A stretch of 64,000 nucleotides of DNA from Alphaproteobacteria bacterium (GCA_030429495.1 JAUIFH010000002.1:491627-555626), one strand, 5' to 3'. Shown: positions 55,155-64,000, numbered from the stretch's first letter. Numbers and translations are program-made. The notes: generated by a model not told the origin, from the sequence alone.

Positions 55155-57173
55155 ATGGCGACGATCAGAGAGACATTCCCGCACGAGGTCGAGATCGTCG
55201 AGAACATCTTCGTGCCGATGCCCGACGGCACGCGGCTGGCGGCCAAGCTCTGGCGGCCGAAGGGGGCGGGGCCGGTGCCCGCGATCCTCGAATACCTGCC
55301 CTATCGCAAGCGCGAGGGGACGCGGGCGCGGGACCAGAAGATGCATGGCTGGCTGGCCGGTCACGGCTATGCCTGTCTCCGGCTCGACATCAGGGGAACC
55401 GGCGACAGCGAAGGGCTGATCGACGACGAATATACCGAGCGGGAAATCCTTGACGGCTGCGACGCCATCGCATGGATCGCCGCGCAGGCCTGGTGCGACG
55501 GGCAGATCGCGATGTACGGGATTTCCTGGGGCGGGTTCAACGGCCTCCAGATCGCGGCGCGGCGGCCGCCGGCCCTGAAGACGATCATCACCGTGGGGTC
55601 GACCGACGACCGCTATGCGACCGATGTCCACTATGTCGGCGGGTGCCTGTCGAAGGACAATTTCGACTGGTCGGCGACGATGCTCGCCCACAACGACCTG
55701 CCGCCCGACCCCGAGATCGTCGGACCCAAGTGGCGCGAGATGTGGCAGGCTCGGATGCGCCACAATAGCCCTTGGATCCTGCACTGGCTGGCCTATCAGC
55801 GGCGCGACGGCTACTGGCAGCATGGTTCGGTCTGCGAGGAATTCTCGGCCATCACCATCCCGGTCTTTGCCGTCTCGGGCTGGGCCGACAACTATTCCGA
55901 AAGCGTGCCCCGCCTTCTTGCAGGGCTTTCCGGCCCAAGGCGCGGGCTCATCGGCCCCTGGGCGCATTCCTTCCCGCATGACGTGGCGGTCGAACCCGCC
56001 ATCGGCTGGCTGCAGGAGGTGAAACGCTGGTGTGATCACTGGATGAAGGGCGTCCCCGGCGGCGTCATGGACGACCCGATGTATCGGGTCTGGATGCAGG
56101 ACAGCGTGCCGCCATCGACCTGCTACCTTGACCGCAAGGGGCGCTGGGTGGCCGAGGCCGAATGGCCGTCGCCGCGCATCGAGCACCGGGCGCTGCACCT
56201 GAACGCGGGCGGCAGGCTTGGTGCGGAGGCGTCAGAGAGCGCGGACGTCGCCATCTGCTCGCCCCTCTGGGTCGGGCTCGCCTCGGGCGAGGTCGGGCGC
56301 TACGGTGAGGACGCCGAATGGCCGACCGACCAGCGTGAGGATGCCGGCGGCTCGCTCGTCTTCCTGTCCGACCCGCTGCCCGAGCGCACCGAAATCCTCG
56401 GCGCGCCGCAATTGCACCTGCGCTTTTCCTGCGACCGGCCGCTGGCGCTGGTCGCGGTGCGACTCAATGACGTGATGCCCGATGGCCGGTCCACCCGGGT
56501 CACGCTCGGCTGCCTGAACCTGACCCACTGGGACGGCCACGGCGACCCCAGGGCACTGGAACCGGGGCAGGTCTATGAGGCCATCATCGACCTCGACGAC
56601 GTCGCCCACGCCTTCCCGGCGGGCCACCGGATCGCGGTCGCGCTCTCGACGACCTACTGGCCCGTTGCATGGCCCTCGCCGGAACTTGCCACGCTGACGG
56701 TGCGAACCGGCGACACATGGCTCGACCTGCCTGTGCGCCCCATAGACCCGGCCGACGCCAGCTTGCGCGTGTTCGACCCGCCCGAGATGGCCGCGCCGAC
56801 GCCCATGGTCGACCTGCCCGCCGAACAGACCACCCGCCGCACCGTCACCCGCGATCTTCTGAGCGGCCAGATGACGGTCGACTTCCCCCGCTGGACCTAC
56901 GCGCATGAGATGCCGGACATCGGCCAGACCGTGACCTCCGACGCCTTCGCCCGCTACCGCATCACCGACGGCGACCCCTTGTCGGCCACCTGCGAGACCG
57001 GGGCGAACGTTGTCATCCACCGCAGGGACGGTGCCTTCGGCCACCATTCGACCGGCAGGCTGACCTGCGACGCCACCCATTTCCGGGTCGAGACGACCCT
57101 CAGGGTCACCGAAAACGGAACGACCCTGTTCGAGCGCCAATGGGACGAAAGGATCCCGCGCGACCATGTGTGA
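55155..57173 (+). CDS. CocE/NonD family serine hydrolase (X-Pro dipeptidyl-peptidase-like)
   Basis: This alpha/beta hydrolase of 672 residues has the nucleophile elbow GISWGGFNG (Ser near residue 120), an oxyanion-side DIRGTGDSEG near residue 82, and a C-terminal jelly-roll domain (about 400-560) as in cocaine esterase and X-Pro dipeptidyl-peptidases (PF02129, PF08530). It hydrolyses an ester or amide. It lies between the methyltransferase and a peptide-type importer, so it may split an imported conjugate to release the methylated amine. No signal peptide is seen, so it is probably cytoplasmic. Confidence 0.88.
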   Translation: MATIRETFPHEVEIVENIFVPMPDGTRLAAKLWRPKGAGPVPAILEYLPYRKREGTRARDQKMHGWLAGHGYACLRLDIRGTGDSEGLIDDEYTEREILDGCDAIAWIAAQAWCDGQIAMYGISWGGFNGLQIAARRPPALKTIITVGSTDDRYATDVHYVGGCLSKDNFDWSATMLAHNDLPPDPEIVGPKWREMWQARMRHNSPWILHWLAYQRRDGYWQHGSVCEEFSAITIPVFAVSGWADNYSESVPRLLAGLSGPRRGLIGPWAHSFPHDVAVEPAIGWLQEVKRWCDHWMKGVPGGVMDDPMYRVWMQDSVPPSTCYLDRKGRWVAEAEWPSPRIEHRALHLNAGGRLGAEASESADVAICSPLWVGLASGEVGRYGEDAEWPTDQREDAGGSLVFLSDPLPERTEILGAPQLHLRFSCDRPLALVAVRLNDVMPDGRSTRVTLGCLNLTHWDGHGDPRALEPGQVYEAIIDLDDVAHAFPAGHRIAVALSTTYWPVAWPSPELATLTVRTGDTWLDLPVRPIDPADASLRVFDPPEMAAPTPMVDLPAEQTTRRTVTRDLLSGQMTVDFPRWTYAHEMPDIGQTVTSDAFARYRITDGDPLSATCETGANVVIHRRDGAFGHHSTGRLTCDATHFRVETTLRVTENGTTLFERQWDERIPRDHV

Positions 57174-57194
57174 CGGGGGGCGGCACGCGGGCAG

Positions 57195-58145
57195 ATGCTG
57201 AGATACGCCATCAAGCGCATCGCCCTCGCCGTCGTGATCCTGATCACGGTGATGCTGGCCATGTACGCGATGGTGTTCCTCGTGCCCGGCGATCCGGCCT
57301 CGCTCGCGCTCGGGCCGCGGGCAACGCCGGAACTGAAAGAATTGCTGCGCGAGCGGATGGGGTTGGATGAGCCCGTCCTGATGCAGGTCTGGCACTTCTT
57401 CCACAACGCCTTGACCGGCGATCTGGGCTATGACGTGTGGTCCAAGCGGCCTGTTCTTGACCAGATTCTCGAGTTTTTCCCAAACACGCTGATCCTCGGG
57501 ATTACCGCACTTGGCTGGGCGGTGGTCCTGGGCATCGCGCTCGGCTGTGCCGCGGTCGTCTGGCGGGGCACTGTCACCGACCGGCTTCTGGGCATCCTGT
57601 CGGTCGGTCTGATTTCGGTCCCCGCCTTCGTCGTCGCAATCTATGCGATCCTCATCTTCGCGGTCTGGCTGCGTTGGCTGCCCGCAATCGGGGCCGGCAC
57701 GCCGGGCGATATCGGCAGCCAGATCCGCGCGCTGATCCTGCCCGCCTTCGCGCTGGGCATCGGCTGGGTCGGCTACCTCGCACGTCTGGTGCGCGCCTCG
57801 CTGCTGGAGGTCATGGGAGAGAACTACATCCGTACCGCCCGCGCCTTCGGCCTGCCCGAGCGTCGCGTCGTCGTCCGCTACGCCTTGCGCGTCGCGATCA
57901 TTCCCACCATTGCGCTTCTGGCGGTGGGACTCGGCTCGATCCTTTCAAGCGCGGTCTTCGTGGAAACCGTCTTTGGCCGGCCCGGCATAGGCACGCTGAT
58001 CACCGGTGCGGTCCAGAAGCGGAACTATCCGGTCGTCATGGGCACGGTCCTTTTCATGACCGCCTTTTACCTTTTCATCGTCACCGCCGCCGATCTTCTG
58101 ATCACGCGGCTCGATCCAAGGGTGCGCGATGTTTTCCGGCGTTAG
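57195..58145 (+). CDS. ABC transporter permease, DppB-like
   Basis: The 316-residue membrane protein has six helices with the DppB/OppB start (LRYAIKRIALAVVILITVM) and the EAA loop (RTARAFGLPERRVVVRYALR). It forms the membrane channel of a dipeptide/oligopeptide/nickel-type importer with the next gene. It ends with TAG at 58143-58145, overlapping the start of the next permease by 17 bases, so both are one translational unit. Confidence 0.92.
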   Translation: MLRYAIKRIALAVVILITVMLAMYAMVFLVPGDPASLALGPRATPELKELLRERMGLDEPVLMQVWHFFHNALTGDLGYDVWSKRPVLDQILEFFPNTLILGITALGWAVVLGIALGCAAVVWRGTVTDRLLGILSVGLISVPAFVVAIYAILIFAVWLRWLPAIGAGTPGDIGSQIRALILPAFALGIGWVGYLARLVRASLLEVMGENYIRTARAFGLPERRVVVRYALRVAIIPTIALLAVGLGSILSSAVFVETVFGRPGIGTLITGAVQKRNYPVVMGTVLFMTAFYLFIVTAADLLITRLDPRVRDVFRR

Positions 58146-58986
58146 GTTCCGGGCGCTCCGTGCGCTGCTTTCCGACCCGATGGGGGCGTTGGGGCTGATC
58201 CTTGTGCTGATCTTCGTCGCGATGGCGCTGTTCGCACCCTGGGTCGCGCCCGCCGATCCGATCAAGCTGAACGTGATGGAGAAATTCCAGCCGCCGTCGC
58301 TGGCGCATCTTGCGGGCACCGATCAGCTGGGCCGGGACCTTCTGTCACGGATCGTCTTCGGCGCGCGGACGGCCCTGTCGATCGCGCTGACCTCGGTCGG
58401 GCTGGCGGGGCTTGGCGGGCTGATCCTCGGCATGATCGCGGGCTTCGGGCCGCGCTGGCTGGACGCGGTTCTGGTCCTGATGTTCGACTCGATGTCGTCG
58501 CTGCCGATGATCATGTTCGCCCTTGCCGTCATCACCATCGTCGGCCCGGGCACCGGGACGCTGATCCTGGTCGTTGTCCTCGTCTCGATCCCCGCCTATG
58601 CGCGGCTGATAAGGGCGCAGACGCTGAGCCTTGCCGGAGCGGACTTCATCGTGGCTGAGCGCGCCATGGGCGCATCGTCAGCGCGCATACTCTTCCGCCA
58701 CCTGTTGCCGAACGTGGTCGGCCCGTTGGTCATCCTTCTGTCGATGGATGTGCCCATCGTGATCATGCTTGAGGCCGGGCTTTCCTACCTCAATCTCGGG
58801 GTCAGGCCGCCGACGCCATCATGGGGCAACATCCTTTACGATGGTTATACTTCGATCCGTGCGGCGCCCTATATGGTGCTGATCGCGGGTCTGCCGCTGG
58901 TCCTGTCCACGCTTGGCTTCACCTTCCTCGGTGAAGGGCTTCGCGACGCGCTTGACCCCAAGCTCAGACGCGGGGCAGCGCGATGA
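58129..58986 (+). CDS. ABC transporter permease, DppC-like
   Basis: The 285-residue permease has a DppC-type N-terminus with one helix and then the LMKFQPPS-like periplasmic block (EKFQPPSLAHLAGTDQLGRD). Five more helices follow, with the EAA loop (IVAERAMGASSARILFRHLL). It pairs with the DppB-like protein. It overlaps the preceding gene by 17 bases and the ATPase gene by ATGA at 58983-58986. Confidence 0.92.
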   Translation: MFSGVRFRALRALLSDPMGALGLILVLIFVAMALFAPWVAPADPIKLNVMEKFQPPSLAHLAGTDQLGRDLLSRIVFGARTALSIALTSVGLAGLGGLILGMIAGFGPRWLDAVLVLMFDSMSSLPMIMFALAVITIVGPGTGTLILVVVLVSIPAYARLIRAQTLSLAGADFIVAERAMGASSARILFRHLLPNVVGPLVILLSMDVPIVIMLEAGLSYLNLGVRPPTPSWGNILYDGYTSIRAAPYMVLIAGLPLVLSTLGFTFLGEGLRDALDPKLRRGAAR

Positions 58987-59954
58987 GCGAAGCGGTCCTG
59001 TCGGTCGAGAACCTGTCGCTGCGCTATCGCGTTCCCGGGGGCACAGTCGCGGCACTGAGGAACGTGAGCCTTGCCGTCCGGCAGGGCGAGGTGCTGGGCA
59101 TCGCGGGCGAAAGCGGTTGCGGCAAGTCGACGCTCGCTGCGGCGATGATCGACCTGATGGGCGCGAATGCCGAGGTGACATCCGGCGAGGTCCGGCTGAA
59201 CGGGCGCGACATCCTCGCCCTGTCGCCCGCAGAGCGGCGGCGGCTGCGCGGGCGCGAGATCGCGATGGTTTTTCAAGACCCGATGACCGCGTTCAGCCCG
59301 GTTCTGACCGTCGGCGCGCAGCTTGTCGATTTTCAGTTCAACCTGGACGGTGTGCCGGGGCGCGAGAAATGGGTCCGCGCGCGCGACATGCTGGCGCGGG
59401 TCGGCCTGTCGGACCCGGAGCTCGCGATGGGCCGCTTCCCGCATGAACTGTCGGGTGGCATGCGCCAGCGCGCGGCCATCGCGGCGGCCCTTCTGATGAG
59501 GCCTGCCGTTCTGATCGCGGATGAACCGACGACCGCGCTTGACGTGACGATGGAGGCGCAGATCGTCCACCTTCTGCGCGAGTTGCAGGCGGATTACCGC
59601 TGCGCCATCGTTATCGTCACCCACCATCTGGGCGTCATCGCCGAGCTCTGCGACCGCGTCGCCGTGATGTATGCGGGCGTGGTCGTGGAGGAGGCACCGG
59701 TCGATGCCCTCTACCACGATCCCCGCCATCCCTATACCCGCGCGCTTCTTGCCTGTGATCCCGCGCGGATCGAGGCGGCGACGGGCAGGTTGCCCGCTAT
59801 AGGCGGACGCTTGCCGGACCTGTCCAACCTCCCGCCCGGCTGTGCCTTTGCCGCACGCTGCGGGATTGCGACCGACCGCTGCCGGGCGACGCCGCCGCCC
59901 TGCGTGGCGCTTGGCCCGGGCCGCAGCGCACTTTGCCACGAGGTCACGCCATGA
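58983..59954 (+). CDS. ABC transporter ATP-binding protein, DppD-like
   Basis: The 323-residue ATPase has Walker A GESGCGKST (about 40-48), signature LSGGMRQRAAI, Walker B VLIADEPT and an H-loop VTHHLG. The C-terminal oligopeptide-type domain (PYTRALLACDP, then a Cys-rich CAFAARCGIATDRC) is diagnostic of Dpp/Opp ATPases. It energises import of the operon's substrate and overlaps both neighbours. Confidence 0.94.
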   Translation: MSEAVLSVENLSLRYRVPGGTVAALRNVSLAVRQGEVLGIAGESGCGKSTLAAAMIDLMGANAEVTSGEVRLNGRDILALSPAERRRLRGREIAMVFQDPMTAFSPVLTVGAQLVDFQFNLDGVPGREKWVRARDMLARVGLSDPELAMGRFPHELSGGMRQRAAIAAALLMRPAVLIADEPTTALDVTMEAQIVHLLRELQADYRCAIVIVTHHLGVIAELCDRVAVMYAGVVVEEAPVDALYHDPRHPYTRALLACDPARIEAATGRLPAIGGRLPDLSNLPPGCAFAARCGIATDRCRATPPPCVALGPGRSALCHEVTP

Positions 59955-60937
59955 CGGCGCTTCTGTCGATCCGTGACGTCAGCGTGGACCTGTCGGCGGG
60001 TGGCTGGTTCGGCGGAACCGCGCCGCTGAATATCCTCGCGGGTGTGACGCTTGAAATCGTGCCGGGCGAGACGCTGGGACTTGTCGGCGAAAGCGGATCG
60101 GGCAAGACGACGCTGGCCCGCGCGGTACTGGGTCTTCAGCCAATCAGCGGTGGCCGGGTCCGTTTCGATGGCCGGGACCTGATCCAGCCTGCTGATTTCC
60201 GGGCAATCCGGTCGCGAACGGCGCTGATGTTTCAGGACGCGACGGCGTCGCTTTCCCCGCGCATGACGGTGGGCGAAGCGGTGACCGAACCATTCGCGAT
60301 CCATGGCGTTGCGGTGAATAATCACCGGGACAAGGCGGCCGAACTTTTGGTCGAGGTCGGACTGCCTCCCGAAATGGCTGCGCGTTATCCACACGAGCTG
60401 TCGGGCGGGCAGGCCCGGCGCGTGGGCGTGGCGCGGGCTCTGGCGCTGAAACCTGCACTTGTGATCGCCGATGAGCCGACGGCGGGGCTCGATGTCTCGG
60501 TGCAGGCGGAAATCCTGAACCTTATGGCTGACCTGAAGGACAAGCACGGGCTGAGCTATCTGATCATCACGCACAATCTGGCGCTGGTCCGGCACGTGGC
60601 CGACCGCATCGCCGTCCTCTACCTCGGGCGGCTGGTCGAAACCGGGCCCACCCGTGCCATCTTCGCCGATCCGCGCCACCCCTACACCCGAAGCCTGACC
60701 GCGGCAGAACCGAAGCCCGACCCGCGCAAGCGTCGCACCGATCTGGCGATCCGTGGCGAGATACCAAGCATTCTGCGGCGCCCAAATGGTTGCGAATTCC
60801 ATACGCGCTGCCCCTTGGCCCGGGACATCTGCCGCACGCAACCACCCGCGCTGAAAGACCTCGACCACGGCCGGGCGGCGCGCTGCCATTTCGCTGAAAA
60901 CACAACAGAGGGAGGAAGACATGAACTGGAATACTGA
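59951..60937 (+). CDS. ABC transporter ATP-binding protein, DppF-like
   Basis: From the ATG at 59951 (ATGA overlap) the protein has 328 residues. It shows Walker A GESGSGKTT, signature LSGGQARR, Walker B LVIADEPT and the Opp/Dpp C-terminal extension (PYTRSLTAAEP, CEFHTRCPLARDIC). It is the second ATPase of the importer. It ends inside the next gene (17-base overlap). Confidence 0.94.
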   Translation: MTALLSIRDVSVDLSAGGWFGGTAPLNILAGVTLEIVPGETLGLVGESGSGKTTLARAVLGLQPISGGRVRFDGRDLIQPADFRAIRSRTALMFQDATASLSPRMTVGEAVTEPFAIHGVAVNNHRDKAAELLVEVGLPPEMAARYPHELSGGQARRVGVARALALKPALVIADEPTAGLDVSVQAEILNLMADLKDKHGLSYLIITHNLALVRHVADRIAVLYLGRLVETGPTRAIFADPRHPYTRSLTAAEPKPDPRKRRTDLAIRGEIPSILRRPNGCEFHTRCPLARDICRTQPPALKDLDHGRAARCHFAENTTEGGRHELEY

Positions 60938-62471
60938 CAGACGGCAATTCCTGAAACTTGCTGGCGCCGGTCTGGCCGCTGCGGCCGCCTCGCCGCATTT
61001 CGCCTGGGCCGCCGACGGCGATACGCTGCGTATCCGCGTCACCTCGGATTTTCAGGTGCTCGACCCCTGGGGGATCATCGGGGAACTCGATGAGATCATA
61101 CCGCGCTGTACGCAGGTCTCGCTTGTGCGGATGGGCGACATGCGCGCGGGCAACCAGTGGGAGCTTTATGCGGCCGAAAAGCTGGAATGGCTCGACGGGA
61201 CGCGACTGGCCTTCACCCTGCGCGAGGGGCTCGTCTGGACCGGGGACTACGGCCCGGTCACGGCGCATGACGTCAAGTTTTCCTACGAGCGCATCGCCGG
61301 GTCCGACAGTGCGTGGGCCTATCAGTTCGAGAAGCTGAAGGAGGTCGAGGTCATCGACGACCGGAACGGCGTGATCCACCTGACCGAAGCCTTCGCGCCC
61401 TTCATCGTCATCGCGATGCCCTATTACGGCGGCCATATCGTCTGCAAGGCGGCGGTCGAGGCGGTGGGTGGCCAGTACACGACCGAGATCCCTGCCCAAT
61501 GCGGACCCTACCTGCTTGGCAGCTGGGAACAGCAGCAGAAGGTAACGCTGGTCACGAACCCGGCCTGGACCGGTGAAAAGCCCGCCTTCGCGACGGTTGA
61601 GATCTATATCGTGACCGACGATCAGGCGGCCCAGCTTGCCTATGAGGCCGATGCCTTTGACTACACCCGCCTCGCGCCCGGTGCGGTCAAACAGCTGAAG
61701 GATGCGATGCCTGAAGGCGCGACGCTGATCGAGGCGGAATCGACCCGCTATGTCTGGCTGACCATCAACCAGAACGCCGAACCCTTGAAGGACATCCGCG
61801 TGCGGCAGGCGATCCAGTACGCCTATGACAGCGACGCGGTGCTTCAGGGCGCTTATGACGGGCTGGTCGGCCGGTCGGCCGGTGTCGTCCAGCCCGGCAC
61901 CGCCTTTGCCCGCGAGAAGAACATCATCGACACCCGCGACGTCGAAAAGGCCAAGGCGCTACTGGCAGAGGCCGGGGCGGAAGGGCTGACGCTGAACCTC
62001 GTCACCCAGACGGATTCCACGTCGCAGACTATTTCGCAGATTATCCAGGCAAGCCTTGCCGAGGCCGGGATTACAGTCGTCATCCAGCCGACCGAGGATG
62101 CCGCTTACTGGGCTTTGGGCGACAAGACGGCCGGGGACGACTATCTGTCTCTGGAACTCGTCCTGCAAAGTTTCGCGGGCGGTGTGGACCCGACGGAGAA
62201 CCTCGTCTGGTTCCGCCCCGACCAGATCGGTGTCTACAACTGGACGTTCTTCGACAGCGCAGAATACGAGGAGCTTTATCAGAAATCGCTGACTGAACTG
62301 GACACTGACAAGCGCCGGGCGATGTTCAACCGGATGGAGGACCTGATGGAGGAATCAGGATCGTTCGTCTTCATCTGCTTCGAACCGCTGGTGGCGATCC
62401 ACGATTCAAATATCGGCCCGGTCATCCTTTCCGACGGGCACCCCGATCCGGTAAGGTTCACGCGAACCTGA
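60921..62471 (+). CDS. ABC transporter substrate-binding protein (family 5, Tat signal)
   Basis: The 516-residue protein has a twin-arginine signal, DRRQFLK (about residues 6-12), with a hydrophobic Ala-rich helix and cleavage near FAWA-ADG (about 31). It then has the SBP_bac_5 fold typical of peptide/nickel-type binding proteins (LDPWG near the start, TAHDVKFSYERI, VWLTINQNAEPLKDIRVRQAI). It delivers the substrate to the permeases. GGAGGAAG lies just before the ATG. The Tat signal means it is exported folded. Confidence 0.93.
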   Translation: MNWNTDRRQFLKLAGAGLAAAAASPHFAWAADGDTLRIRVTSDFQVLDPWGIIGELDEIIPRCTQVSLVRMGDMRAGNQWELYAAEKLEWLDGTRLAFTLREGLVWTGDYGPVTAHDVKFSYERIAGSDSAWAYQFEKLKEVEVIDDRNGVIHLTEAFAPFIVIAMPYYGGHIVCKAAVEAVGGQYTTEIPAQCGPYLLGSWEQQQKVTLVTNPAWTGEKPAFATVEIYIVTDDQAAQLAYEADAFDYTRLAPGAVKQLKDAMPEGATLIEAESTRYVWLTINQNAEPLKDIRVRQAIQYAYDSDAVLQGAYDGLVGRSAGVVQPGTAFAREKNIIDTRDVEKAKALLAEAGAEGLTLNLVTQTDSTSQTISQIIQASLAEAGITVVIQPTEDAAYWALGDKTAGDDYLSLELVLQSFAGGVDPTENLVWFRPDQIGVYNWTFFDSAEYEELYQKSLTELDTDKRRAMFNRMEDLMEESGSFVFICFEPLVAIHDSNIGPVILSDGHPDPVRFTRT

Positions 62472-62520
62472 CCTTCCGGCGGCGCCCTTTACCGGGCGCC
62501 GCCATGACCCGGGAAGCCTG

Positions 62521-63126
62521 ATGCCGCAGAAAGCCACCTCGCCGAAATATGTCCGACTGACCGGAGAGGAGCGGCGCGCCCGGCTGATAGAGGCGGGTCT
62601 GGCCTGCATGGCGCGGGGCGGCATCCAGGAATTCACCGTGGACAAGATCTGTGCCGAGGCGGGCGTGTCGCGCGGACTGATTATCCATCATTTTGGCTCT
62701 ATGAACGCGCTTCTGACTGCGGTCTACGCGACGATGTATGACGGTTCGACCAAGCTTTCCCGTGAACTCGCGCCCGGGGAAACGCGGCTCGCCGCGCTTC
62801 TGGATGCATTCTTCGCACCTGAGGTTTTCAACCGCGATGCCTTCAATATCTGGCTAACACTATGGGGGCAGATCTCAATCAACCATGACCTAAAGGAAGA
62901 GCATCGGCTGCAATACGCCGAGTACGTTCGAGACGTAGCGGAAGCGATCGGCGAGGTGGCGGTCGAGAGTGGACGGAATGTCGATGCCGATGTGCTGGCC
63001 CGTTCTCTCGTCTGCCTGATTGATGGCCTGGGCATCCAGCACTGCATCGAACCGATGTCTATGCATGCCGACGACGCGAAAGCGGCGTGTCGATCCTTCC
63101 TGCTGCCACATCTTGGTAGTTTTTGA
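62521..63126 (+). CDS. TetR/BetI-like transcriptional regulator
   Basis: The 201-residue protein has a TetR HTH (LIEAGLACMARGGIQEFTVDKICAEAGVSRGLIIHHFGS split over about 22-60) and an all-helical ligand domain resembling BetI (LALLDAFF-like, WLTLWGQ). BetI controls choline/betaine genes, which matches the MttB- and TMADH-like genes in the operon. It starts 50 bases after the binding-protein gene. It probably represses the operon, perhaps at the inverted repeat 51537-51551. Confidence 0.85.
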   Translation: MPQKATSPKYVRLTGEERRARLIEAGLACMARGGIQEFTVDKICAEAGVSRGLIIHHFGSMNALLTAVYATMYDGSTKLSRELAPGETRLAALLDAFFAPEVFNRDAFNIWLTLWGQISINHDLKEEHRLQYAEYVRDVAEAIGEVAVESGRNVDADVLARSLVCLIDGLGIQHCIEPMSMHADDAKAACRSFLLPHLGSF

Positions 63127-63299
63127 GTGCGGCGGCCGGTCTGATGTATACTCTATGAGATCATGCTATTTACGTCTGCTTGCGCAATCACCAGCGGTGA
63201 TGTTGCTACCGCAACGAATGTCGACATCACTGTGGTCAGGCTGGATTTGGCAAGCGAAGTCAGACTGGTATATTAACTCCGCTTTTGCCTCAGCAAATT

Positions 63300-63664
63300 G
63301 GAACCGTCGCATCTGCCGCGAAAGTTCGCTTTGCCGCAAGAACGGGAAGCCCTGGAAGACCATCACCGCCGGTGCGGTCGCCAGAAACGAGGCCCTGCGG
63401 GCAGCGAAATACCTCGGCCGAGCGATCTGGCGAAACTGGAGCGGATACCACTGACGAAGCCGGGCCGAAACCAAAATGCACTGTATGAAACGCTGGGGCA
63501 ACGCCTCATGGCGCGGGATTTTGACCGACAGGTCGCCGAGGTTCAGCTCCGTATCGCCGTCATGAACGGCTACACCGCGTTCGGCATACCCGTCACGGAA
63601 GCTGTGGGATAAGTCTGACCGGGGAAAGGGGAACCCCGGCCAACAGCTCTTTTGTGCAACAAAG
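63300..63664 (+). mobile_element. IS5-family transposase C-terminal remnant and end
   Basis: The frame around 63335-63453 encodes KNGKPWKTITAGAVARNE, LRAAKYLGRAIWRNWSGYH, a typical IS5-type transposase segment. It is then broken by a TGA at 63452-63454 where relatives have Arg. The frame goes on with RSRAETKMHCMK and shifts by one base near 63488. The last part (63492-63612) reads LGQRLMARDFDRQVAEVQLR and VMNGYTAFGIPVTEAVG. The terminus TTTGTGCAACAAAG at 63651-63664 resembles an IS5-type inverted end. The N-terminal two-thirds are absent. Confidence 0.8.
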
Positions 63665-64000
63665 TATATTTATATCAATTAGTTATATCTTGGTGGCTGT
63701 GCTGGCAGTCCCGAGCTAGCTGGTCTCTGCCTTCGAAGTCCCTGTTTACAGGGAACTAACAGGGAAATCGGCGTGTTTCGGGGTCTTTGGGGCATTTCTC
63801 TCGCTGATTAATGGCTTCTTTTCAATGGTTTGTCGGCGATTTCCCTGTGCGCGTGAACAGGGAAATCGAAATCCCTGATCAGGGAAGGTCGCAGGGAAAT
63901 ACAGGGAACGCATCAGGCGGAACGTAAGCGTCCATTCGCTACACACTTGTCGTTGTTGGCAGATTTCCGATTTTCTTGGCTTCACGGTGTTGAAGCGAGA
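63665..64000. repeat. Non-coding stretch with clustered CAGGGAA repeats
   Basis: No gene is supported in the last 336 bases. From 63739 to 63910 there are at least eight copies of CAGGGAA or its complement. They include palindromes TCCCTG-TTTA-CAGGGA (63739-63754) and TCCCTG-ATC-AGGGA (63872-63884), an arm pair TTTCCCTGT (63840-63848) / ACAGGGAAA (63857-63865), and direct copies at 63759, 63892 and 63901. This could be a recombination or attachment region or the flank of a mobile element. The base composition is lower in GC than the operon to its left. Confidence 0.6.

Noticed and set aside
53615..55246. Minus-strand frame opposite the MttB-like gene
   Set aside because: It has no recognisable motif and no ribosome site, and the plus-strand gene is clearly real.
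63746..63985. 79-codon minus-strand frame at the right edge
   Set aside because: It is made of the CAGGGAA repeat region, with no family resemblance or ribosome site.

Overview
The window looks like chromosomal DNA of a high-GC alphaproteobacterium, most likely of the Rhodobacteraceae/Roseobacter type. The reasons are the dense ATGA-overlapping operons, a short-form HisG encoded with HisZ, an NDUFS4-like complex I subunit, a DUF1489 protein, a B12-dependent (class II) ribonucleotide reductase, and many homologues typical of that group. This placement is inferred from gene content, because no 16S rRNA or tRNA gene is visible.

Layout: (1) 1-16654 is a surface polysaccharide/glycolipid locus. 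It holds two GT2 and one GT4 glycosyltransferase, a GT39-like membrane transferase, a Wzx-type flippase, an LPG-synthase-TM-type membrane protein, a polysaccharide deacetylase, an epimerase, a UDP-sugar 6-dehydrogenase, a ferredoxin-motif GMC oxidoreductase, two FAD oxidoreductases of the UDP-galactopyranose-mutase/amine-oxidase fold, and an MsrQ-like haem membrane protein. (2) 16728-27111 is mostly housekeeping: acyl-CoA thioesterase, sulfotransferase-like protein, complex I subunit, AbrB-family membrane protein, SlyX, hisS-hisZ-hisG, DUF1489 and nrdJ. The nrdJ gene carries an unexpected embedded XRE-type helix-turn-helix. (3) 27251-31299 is a two-component system with a PepSY protein and a divergent secreted protein; the two secreted proteins share Gly/Asn-rich repeats. 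(4) 31415-34371 is a decaying sugar-acid catabolic locus: an intact D-2-hydroxyacid dehydrogenase, an aldolase split by an amber codon, and glycerate kinase and TctA fragments abutting at one junction. (5) 34418-37729 is a LysR regulator with DoxX, an extradiol dioxygenase and a glutathionyl-hydroquinone reductase, ending in an IS3 scrap. (6) 37995-43443 is a cyanophycin operon: cphB, cphA and an extra Mur-ligase-like protein. (7) 43702-51316 has an FAH-hydrolase pseudogene fused to an IS5 end, a six-gene OsmC/flavoprotein/cupin/methyltransferase operon under a divergent winged-helix-TPR regulator, then recombinase and DUF5681 fragments. (8) 51567-63126 is one long operon: trimethylamine-dehydrogenase-like flavoprotein, MttB-like methyltransferase, CocE/NonD hydrolase, a five-gene peptide-type ABC transporter and a TetR regulator. 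It probably handles uptake, hydrolysis and demethylation of a methylated amine. (9) 63300-64000 holds an IS5-family transposase remnant and a cluster of CAGGGAA repeats.

The most notable observations are the HTH domain inside the class II ribonucleotide reductase, the undescribed-looking methylamine-type operon, the chimeric scar genes, and three coding regions each interrupted by a single in-frame TAG.
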